Part shown: positions 58,637 to 64,000 of the stretch, one piece after another
Numbering within the stretch: the stretch's first letter is position 1
Layout of the letters: each line of letters starts with the position of its first letter
Origin: Yersinia hibernica
Lineage (GTDB): Bacteria > Pseudomonadota > Gammaproteobacteria > Enterobacterales > Enterobacteriaceae
Direction of reading: 5' to 3'
Length of the DNA: 64,000 nt
Assembly: GCF_004124235.1 (NCBI RefSeq)
Contig: NZ_CP032487.1
Location: 2,666,001-2,730,000 of the forward strand
Position numbers and translations under genes: made by a program
The notes under the pieces: generated by a model
Told to the model about the DNA's origin: nothing
Databases searched by the model: none
What the model saw: the letters and a program-made list of their open reading frames with translations, nothing else

Positions 58637-59221
58637 ATGTCACTAAATCCTGAATTTATCCTCACGACTGAAGCACAGTTAAGTGAGCATTACGCCGCAC
58701 CTAATCAGAATGTGTTAAATAAGCAAATAGATCACATTGATGATTACGCCAAAAAACTCATTGCCGCCGCACCTTTCGCCGTGCTGGGCACCTTGGGTAG
58801 CAACGGCATTGATTGTTCACCTAAAGGCGGGGAAGCGGGTTTTATTCATGTACAAGATAGCAAAACGCTGATGCTGCCAGATAGACCGGGCAATAATCGT
58901 CTGGATGGTATTCGCAATCTGCTCCATAACCCATTTATCGGTATTTTGTTCTTGATCCCCGGCTGGACGGAGGGTTTCCGGGTTAATGGCCGAGCAAAAA
59001 TCTCCATTGACCCGCAATTGTGCGCACGTTTTAGCCAAAACGGCCAACCTGCTCGCAGCGTGTTAGTGATTGAAGTCGATGAAGTGTTTATTCACTGTGG
59101 GCGCGCCATCACCTTTGCTGATCTGTGGAACCCTGAGAAACACGTCGGTAAGGAAAGTGTTCCGACGGCACTGGAGGTCTTTAAGGCCCATCTGGCTATC
59201 AACAATCAGCTACTAAGCTAA
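58637..59221 (+). CDS. Pyridoxamine 5'-phosphate oxidase-like (PPOX) flavin protein
   Basis: A 194-aa split-barrel flavin-binding protein of the PPOX superfamily, MSMEG_1061-like subgroup: APFAVLGTLGSNGIDCSPKGGEAGF, LPDRPGNNRLDGIRNLLHNPFIGILFLIPG and the C-terminal HCGRAITFADLWNPE. The reaction is unknown. The ATG has GAGAG 4 nt upstream; the longer ORF begins with a TTG and is not needed. It is inserted between lnt and gltI, where E. coli has nothing equivalent that I recall. Confidence 0.85.
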   Translation: MSLNPEFILTTEAQLSEHYAAPNQNVLNKQIDHIDDYAKKLIAAAPFAVLGTLGSNGIDCSPKGGEAGFIHVQDSKTLMLPDRPGNNRLDGIRNLLHNPFIGILFLIPGWTEGFRVNGRAKISIDPQLCARFSQNGQPARSVLVIEVDEVFIHCGRAITFADLWNPEKHVGKESVPTALEVFKAHLAINNQLLS

Positions 59222-59376
59222 TCAAAGAAATCAAGCTAACATGTTGTTAATTTGAGCAATAGTTAAATCAGTCAACAGTAGCGAGTACCTGATGACTGAT
59301 TAACTCACTCGCTGTCCCCGCATCACATTTTATCGCCCTCGCTAAATAAGCTATTTCTCCCCACTCTCCCCGTGAC

Positions 59377-59392
59377 TGGCACAGACCTTGCA
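59377..59392 (+). promoter_or_regulatory. Sigma-54 (RpoN) promoter upstream of gltI
   Basis: TGGCAC-AGACC-TTGCA has the invariant GG and GC at correct spacing and matches the consensus at all key positions but one. Transcription would begin near 59403, giving a leader of about 390 nt. gltI (ybeJ) is nitrogen-regulated in E. coli. Confidence 0.8.
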
Positions 59393-59515
59393 TTATTTCT
59401 AATCAAATAGTGTGAGCCATCCGTCAATATCTACTGGGTATTGAGCTATCAAAGGTGATGGCCCCACTGGCGAGGCAAAAGCCAGTTTCAGGTGAAGCAG
59501 CACCGTTATTTGCTT

Positions 59516-59552
59516 GCACATTTATGGGGCGCACCACGCACTGGAATAGTGC
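59516..59552. promoter_or_regulatory. Pair of NtrC-like dyads
   Basis: GCAC-ATTTATG-GGGC (59516-59530, 7 of 8) and GCAC-TGGAATA-GTGC (59538-59552, 8 of 8) fit the NtrC pattern GCAC-N7-GTGC and are 22 bp apart centre to centre, about two helical turns. They lie downstream of the sigma-54 promoter. Confidence 0.5.
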
Positions 59553-59621
59553 GAAGCTGTTTTATTGCCTCTATTTGGTGCGATTTGCGTCTCAAAAAAC
59601 AAACATTTATTCATCATTTAC

Positions 59622-59650
59622 ATAACAATTAGCTATTTTTTAAAGATAAT
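59622..59650 (+). promoter_or_regulatory. Candidate sigma-70 promoter of gltI
   Basis: ATAACA (4 of 6), 17 nt, GATAAT (5 of 6), about 140 nt before gltI. Confidence 0.4.
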
Positions 59651-59793
59651 CTGATACAAGTAACAACGAAAATAGCGCGTTGACCAACAAATATCTGTGG
59701 TTATGCCAGCACAACAAAATAAGACGATTTTTAGTTTTTCACCTTTTTAACATGACTACATTTTAAGTATCACAACATCAAAGGAGTTGGACC

Positions 59794-60726
59794 ATGCATA
59801 TGCGTAAATTGGCGTTAGCGCTACTGTTAGCTGGGATAACAAGTGGCGTAGCCCAAGCAGAAGAAGCAAAACCAGAGCAAGCCGCAGCAAAGGCAGAGGC
59901 TTCTGTTGACACCTTGAAGAAGATCAAAGATAACGGCGTTATCGTGGTCGGTCACCGTGAGTCCTCCGTTCCATTCTCTTATTACGATAACCAACAAAAA
60001 GTGGTGGGTTATTCACAAGATTATTCCAATCTGATCGTCGATGCGATTAAGAAAAAACTTAATGCACCAGACTTACAGGTAAAACTGATTCCAATCACTT
60101 CGCAAAACCGTATCCCACTGTTACAAAACGGGACTTTTGATTTCGAGTGTGGCTCCACTACCAATAATCTGGAACGCCAGCAACAAGCCGCGTTCTCAAA
60201 CACCATTTTTGTTGTCGGCACACGTTTGCTGACCAAAAAAGGATCTGAAGTTAAAGATTTCAAAGATTTAGCTGGAAAACCAGTGGTAGTGACATCAGGC
60301 ACCACCTCTGAAGTCCTGCTCAATAAATTGAATGAAAAAGACAAAATGAACATGCGCATCATCAGCGCCAAAGACCACGGCGATTCTTTCCGCACCTTGG
60401 AAAGTGGCCGGGCAGTGGCCTTTATGATGGATGATGCCTTGCTTGCTGGCGAACGCGCCAAAGCCAAGAAACCTGATCAATGGGATATCGTCGGGGCTCC
60501 GCAATCTCAGGAAGCCTACGGCTGCATGCTGCGTAAAGATGACCCAGCCTTTAAAGCACTGCTAGATGAGACTATCGCCACGGCACAAACCTCTGGTGTG
60601 GCTGAGAAATCCTTTGACCGCTGGTTCAAAAATCCAATTCCGCCTAAAAATCTTAACCTGAACTTCTCACTGTCTGATGAAATGAAGGCGCTGTTCAAAG
60701 CCCCGAACGATAAAGCATTGAACTAA
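59794..60726 (+). CDS. gltI: Glutamate/aspartate ABC transporter substrate-binding protein GltI
   Basis: Periplasmic binding protein, 310 aa, with a signal peptide (KLALALLLAGITSGVAQA, cut near residue 22) and an SBP_bac_3 domain: GHRESSVPFSYYD, QNGTFDFECGSTTNN and DHGDSFRTLESGRAVAFMMDD. The mature N-terminus has an Ala/Glu-rich insertion (AKPEQAAAKAEAS) that makes it slightly longer than the E. coli protein. A terminator-like hairpin separates it from gltJ. Confidence 0.96.
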   Translation: MHMRKLALALLLAGITSGVAQAEEAKPEQAAAKAEASVDTLKKIKDNGVIVVGHRESSVPFSYYDNQQKVVGYSQDYSNLIVDAIKKKLNAPDLQVKLIPITSQNRIPLLQNGTFDFECGSTTNNLERQQQAAFSNTIFVVGTRLLTKKGSEVKDFKDLAGKPVVVTSGTTSEVLLNKLNEKDKMNMRIISAKDHGDSFRTLESGRAVAFMMDDALLAGERAKAKKPDQWDIVGAPQSQEAYGCMLRKDDPAFKALLDETIATAQTSGVAEKSFDRWFKNPIPPKNLNLNFSLSDEMKALFKAPNDKALN

Positions 60727-60825
60727 CAATAATAATCAGGGTGGGCGGTGCCTGCCCTACAGATTGATGATGGACCGATTGGTAGACAGGATGCGGGGTG
60801 GCCGTTCCCCACTCCGCATTTTTTT
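60727..60825 (+). ncRNA. Possible SroC-like 3'-derived sRNA region between gltI and gltJ
   Basis: The gltI 3' region ends in a strong terminator. In E. coli the same place gives rise to SroC, a processed sponge RNA for GcvB. I infer by position; I did not verify sequence conservation, and the 5' end is undefined. Confidence 0.35.
60791..60825 (+). terminator. Intra-operon terminator between gltI and gltJ
   Basis: ATGCGGGGTGG pairs with CCACTCCGCAT (one G-T position) around CCGTTCC, followed by TTTTTTT. It would make GltI more abundant than GltJKL. Confidence 0.85.
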
Positions 60826-60903
60826 GTTACCCCTCGCGAGGCCGAAACGCATTGAATCATCAGTCATCAGGATGGCTTATTCATCCTTTTAAGGGAGTTT
60901 TTT

Positions 60904-61644
60904 ATGTCAATAGACTGGAACTGGGGTATTTTCCTGCAACCTGCCCCTTTCGGTAATACCACCTATTTTGGCTGGATTTGGTCCGGCTTTCAGGTCACTG
61001 TGGCCTTATCATTATGCGCCTGGGTTATCGCTTTCTTTGTCGGCTCATTATTTGGGATTCTCAGAACAGTTCCCAATCGTATTCTGTCAAGTATCGGCGC
61101 CTGCTATGTCGAGCTGTTCCGCAACGTGCCGCTGATTGTGCAATTCTTTACTTGGTATCTGGTGGTGCCTGAACTCTTGCCGGTCAATATTGGCATGTGG
61201 TTCAAAAGTGAATTAGACCCGAATATACAGTTCTTCCTCTCATCAATGATGTGTCTTGGCTTATTCACCGCCGCCCGCGTTTGTGAGCAGGTACGCGCCG
61301 GGATTCAATCACTGCCTCGTGGGCAGAAAGCGGCGGGGTTGGCGATGGGATTGACCCTACCGCAAACTTATCGCTATGTTTTATTACCCAATGCTTATCG
61401 GGTGATAATCCCCCCGATGACCTCAGAAATGCTCAACCTGGTAAAAAACTCAGCAATTGCTTCAACCATCGGGCTGGTAGACATGGCCGCACAGGCAGGA
61501 AAATTGCTGGATTACTCAGCTCATGCCTATGAATCCTTCACCGCCATCACCCTTGGTTATGTACTGATCAACGCCGTGATCATGCTGTTGATGCGATTAG
61601 TTGAAAAGAAAGTGCAGTTGCCCGGCAATCTGGGGAGTAAATAA
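60904..61644 (+). CDS. gltJ: Glutamate/aspartate ABC permease GltJ
   Basis: Inner-membrane permease of the HisM/polar amino-acid type, 246 aa, about five helices. The EAA-type loop [27 protein letters not shown] is intact. AAGGGAG lies 6 nt before ATG. Overlaps gltK by 1 nt. Confidence 0.97.
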   Translation: MSIDWNWGIFLQPAPFGNTTYFGWIWSGFQVTVALSLCAWVIAFFVGSLFGILRTVPNRILSSIGACYVELFRNVPLIVQFFTWYLVVPELLPVNIGMWFKSELDPNIQFFLSSMMCLGLFTAARVCEQVRAGIQSLPRGQKAAGLAMGLTLPQTYRYVLLPNAYRVIIPPMTSEMLNLVKNSAIASTIGLVDMAAQAGKLLDYSAHAYESFTAITLGYVLINAVIMLLMRLVEKKVQLPGNLGSK

Positions 61645-62318
61645 TGTACGAGTTTGATTGGAGCTCCATCGCCCCTGCCCTGCCATACCTGCTGCAAGGC
61701 CTGGCGGTCACCGCCAAAATAACCCTCATCGCCATTGTCTTTGGCATAGTTTGGGGCACGGTTTTAGCTGTCATGCGCCTGTCGCCGATTAAAGCGATCA
61801 GTTGGTTTGCCACCGCCTATGTCAACGTGTTCCGCTCTATTCCGTTGGTGATGGTGCTGTTATGGTTTTATCTGGTGGTCCCGAGCTTATTACAAAATGT
61901 GCTGGGCTTATCACCAAAAACTGATATTCGCCTCATCTCCGCCATGGTAGCCTTTTCATTATTTGAAGCGGCTTATTACTCAGAAATTATCCGGGCCGGG
62001 ATCCAAAGTATCTCTCGTGGGCAATCCTCCGCGGCACTGGCGCTGGGCATGACCCAAGGTCAGTCCATGAGATTGGTTATCCTGCCCCAAGCTTTCCGCG
62101 CTATGGTGCCATTACTGTTAACCCAAGGGATCGTGTTATTTCAGGATACATCGCTGGTGTATGTCCTTAGTCTGGCCGATTTCTTCCGCACCGCGACCAC
62201 CATTGGTGAGCGGGACGGGACCCAGGTTGAAATGGTGCTGTTTGCCGGTTTGGTGTATTTCGTTATCAGTTTTGCCGCGTCGATGCTGGTTAACTATTTG
62301 AAGAAAAGGACTGTTTGA
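61644..62318 (+). CDS. gltK: Glutamate/aspartate ABC permease GltK
   Basis: Second permease, 224 aa, with the EAA loop [26 protein letters not shown] and five helices. It pairs with GltJ. Overlaps gltL by 4 nt (ATGA). Confidence 0.97.
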   Translation: MYEFDWSSIAPALPYLLQGLAVTAKITLIAIVFGIVWGTVLAVMRLSPIKAISWFATAYVNVFRSIPLVMVLLWFYLVVPSLLQNVLGLSPKTDIRLISAMVAFSLFEAAYYSEIIRAGIQSISRGQSSAALALGMTQGQSMRLVILPQAFRAMVPLLLTQGIVLFQDTSLVYVLSLADFFRTATTIGERDGTQVEMVLFAGLVYFVISFAASMLVNYLKKRTV

Positions 62319-63043
62319 TGATTTCCCTGAAAAATGTTTCTAAGTGGTACGGCCACTTTCAGGTGCTGGCTGACTGCACCACCGAAGTTAAAAAAGGTGA
62401 GGTCGTGGTGGTCTGCGGCCCTTCTGGCTCAGGTAAATCAACCTTAATCAAAACTGTTAATGGGCTAGAACCTATTCAAAAAGGCAGCATTACAGTTAAT
62501 GGTATTGGCGTGAATGATAAAGGTACCAATTTGGCGCAGTTACGTTCCAAAGTTGGCATGGTATTCCAACATTTCGAACTGTTCCCGCACCTGTCTATTA
62601 TTGAAAACCTGACTCTGGCCCAAATCAAAGTCCTCAAACGCGATAAAGCAGAGGCGCGAGAAAAAGGGCTAAAACTGTTAGACCGCGTCGGTCTTTCCAC
62701 TCATGCCGATAAATTCCCTTCTCAGTTATCGGGCGGCCAGCAACAGCGCGTCGCGATTGCCCGCGCATTGTGTATGGACCCCATCGCCATGTTATTTGAC
62801 GAACCGACCTCAGCCCTCGACCCAGAAATGATCAACGAAGTGCTGGATGTCATGGTCAAACTGGCATTGGAGGGCATGACCATGATGGTCGTGACCCACG
62901 AAATGGGCTTTGCGCGTAAAGTGGCCAATCGGGTTATTTTTATGGATGAGGGGAAAATCGTCGAAGACAGCAACAAAGATGATTTCTTTAACAATCCTAA
63001 ATCTGACCGCGCTAAAGACTTCTTAGCAAAAATCCTACATTAA
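62315..63043 (+). CDS. gltL: Glutamate/aspartate ABC ATPase GltL
   Basis: ATP-binding subunit, 242 aa. Walker [10 protein letters not shown], signature LSGGQQQR, Walker [14 protein letters not shown] and the H-loop VTHEMGFA are intact. Last gene of gltIJKL. A GC-rich hairpin (63050-63073) without U-run follows. Confidence 0.98.
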   Translation: MMISLKNVSKWYGHFQVLADCTTEVKKGEVVVVCGPSGSGKSTLIKTVNGLEPIQKGSITVNGIGVNDKGTNLAQLRSKVGMVFQHFELFPHLSIIENLTLAQIKVLKRDKAEAREKGLKLLDRVGLSTHADKFPSQLSGGQQQRVAIARALCMDPIAMLFDEPTSALDPEMINEVLDVMVKLALEGMTMMVVTHEMGFARKVANRVIFMDEGKIVEDSNKDDFFNNPKSDRAKDFLAKILH

Positions 63044-63167
63044 TCGCCACCTCCCCTGCACCCGTGGGGGAGGAATTTGCGCTTGTTCTCCTTTTACGCC
63101 CAGCGAGATTGCTTATCCGCTTTATTATCAGCATCCTCCTCTTAATGTTGCGACGAAAAGAGGAAAC

Positions 63168-64000
63168 ATGATGCCCCGCCCGATTATCATTGATTGCGAC
63201 CCCGGCCATGACGATGCTATTGCACTGATTTTGGCACTGGCCTCCCCCGAACTGAATGTAAAAGCCGTGACGACCTGTGCCGGTAACCAAACCCCCGATA
63301 AAACCTTGCGCAATGCGCTACGTATCCTGACATTACTTGAGCGCCAAGATATTCCGGTTGCCGGCGGGGCACTCAAACCATTGCTGCGCGAATTAATTAT
63401 TGCCGACAATGTCCACGGTGAAACGGGCTTAGATGGCCCATCATTGCCCGACCCAGATTTCTCACCGCAGCCGGAAAATGCCGTAGAGTTAATGGCAAAA
63501 ATAGTGCGCGCCAGCCCTCACCCAGTGACCATCGTGGCAACCGGCCCGCTGACTAACGTGGCGTTATTACTGGCCGGACATGGCGCGCTGATAGCCAAAA
63601 TAGACCGCATCGTCATCATGGGCGGAGCCGTAATGTTAGGAAACTGGACACCCGCGGCTGAATTTAACATTTTTGTTGATCCCGAAGCGGCTGACCGAGT
63701 CTTTAAATCGGGGATCCCCATCACCATGGCGGGGTTGGATGTGACCCATCAAGCACAAGTGATGGATGAGGACATTGACCGCATTCGCCAGTTGAATAAC
63801 CCAGTAGCTGAAGTGGTGGCGGGCTTATTAGATTTCTTTATGTTATACCACCGCCAAGAGCGCTGGGGTTTTCAAGGCGCGCCACTGCATGACCCCTGCA
63901 CTATCGCCTGGTTATTGGCTCCGGAATTATTCACCAGTATTGAACGTTGGGTCGGTATTGAAACCCGCGGTGAATATACTCAAGGCATGACTGTCGTCGA
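63168..64000 (+). CDS. rihA: Pyrimidine-type ribonucleoside hydrolase RihA, 3' end cut off
   Basis: Hydrolyses ribonucleosides (cytidine, uridine in E. coli RihA) to base and ribose. The first 277 codons are in the window. The metal- and ribose-binding motif [11 protein letters not shown] is at residues 9-19, and [11 protein letters not shown] and [18 protein letters not shown] follow; the product closely tracks E. coli RihA to TQGMTVV at the edge. Two ATGs in tandem follow GAGGA; the second is three bases further. Position after gltL is as in E. coli. Confidence 0.93.
   Translation, partial: MMPRPIIIDCDPGHDDAIALILALASPELNVKAVTTCAGNQTPDKTLRNALRILTLLERQDIPVAGGALKPLLRELIIADNVHGETGLDGPSLPDPDFSPQPENAVELMAKIVRASPHPVTIVATGPLTNVALLLAGHGALIAKIDRIVIMGGAVMLGNWTPAAEFNIFVDPEAADRVFKSGIPITMAGLDVTHQAQVMDEDIDRIRQLNNPVAEVVAGLLDFFMLYHRQERWGFQGAPLHDPCTIAWLLAPELFTSIERWVGIETRGEYTQGMTVV

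Larger units (their letters stand above)
59222..59793 (+). promoter_or_regulatory. gltI upstream control region
   Basis: 572 nt with no gene. From left to right it holds a sigma-54 promoter (59377-59392), a cluster of NtrC-like dyads (59516-59581), an outer inverted repeat CGCACCA/TGGTGCG, and a sigma-70 candidate (59622-59650). The gltI Shine-Dalgarno AAGGAG ends 7 nt before the ATG. Confidence 0.7.

Noticed and set aside
59573..59587. Second sigma-54 promoter near TTTGGTGCGATTTGCG
   Set aside because: GG and GC are 8 nt apart, not the required 10.
63050..63073. Terminator after gltL
   Set aside because: The GC-rich CCTCCCC/GGGGAGG stem has no U-run; a 3' structure is possible but termination is unsupported.

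Overview
The window is chromosomal backbone from an enterobacterium, almost certainly Yersinia. Proteins are close to E. coli K-12 orthologues throughout and follow the E. coli order sucA-sdhBADC-gltA ... pxp-ybgI-phr-ybgA-ybfA-kdp ... pgm-seqA-ybfF-ybfE-fldA-fur-chiQP-glnS-nagE-nagBACD-asnB-tRNAs-ubiF-miaB-ybeZYX-lnt-gltIJKL-rihA. Yersinia is suggested by ERIC-type intergenic repeats (including a 127-bp copy), a chitobiase gene joined to chiPQ, and the kinds of genes inserted between conserved blocks. I cannot name the species. I saw no phage, insertion sequence, CRISPR array or plasmid gene, and no clear pseudogene. sucA and the rihA-like gene are cut by the window edges.

Layout. 1-8.3 kb: TCA-cycle genes sucA and sdhCDAB (minus strand), divergent from gltA. 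8.3-13.1 kb: a minus-strand cluster pxpB-pxpC-pxpA-DUF969-DUF979-pcp for pyroglutamate (5-oxoproline) use. 13.5-17.6 kb: ybgI, an exported class II cyclic-nucleotide phosphodiesterase, photolyase, ybgA and ybfA. 18.1-26.2 kb: kdpFABCDE, high-affinity K+ uptake and its two-component control. 26.3-34.2 kb: a small EamA-type membrane protein, pgm, seqA, ybfF, ybfE, a chemoreceptor, fldA and fur. 34.5-39.1 kb: chiP-chiQ-chitobiase. 39.7-50 kb: glnS, nagE, nagBACD and asnB. 50.2-50.9 kb: six tRNA genes. 51-58.5 kb: ubiF, miaB, ybeZ-ybeY-corC-lnt. 58.6-64 kb: a PPOX-family protein, gltIJKL and a ribonucleoside hydrolase.

Two metabolic units span several genes. (a) Chitin and amino sugars: ChiP imports chitooligosaccharides, the GH20 enzyme releases GlcNAc, NagE imports it, NagA and NagB convert it to fructose-6-phosphate, and NagC controls the set. 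NagC-like dyads of one sequence type lie before chiP and between nagE and nagB, and the chiP leader carries a 14-nt match to the pairing region of the small RNA ChiX. (b) Pyroglutamate: Pcp removes N-terminal pyroglutamate, PxpABC opens the ring to glutamate, and DUF969/DUF979 are the likely permease.

Regulatory signals readable in the sequence include a near-consensus sigma-54 promoter with NtrC-like dyads far upstream of gltI, a sigma-28 promoter for the chemoreceptor, a KdpE operator, a CRP-like site between sdhC and gltA, and a stable-RNA promoter for the tRNA operon. Nothing here is a wholly unknown system. The best candidates for less described biology are the pyroglutamate transport module and the unusual gltI control region.
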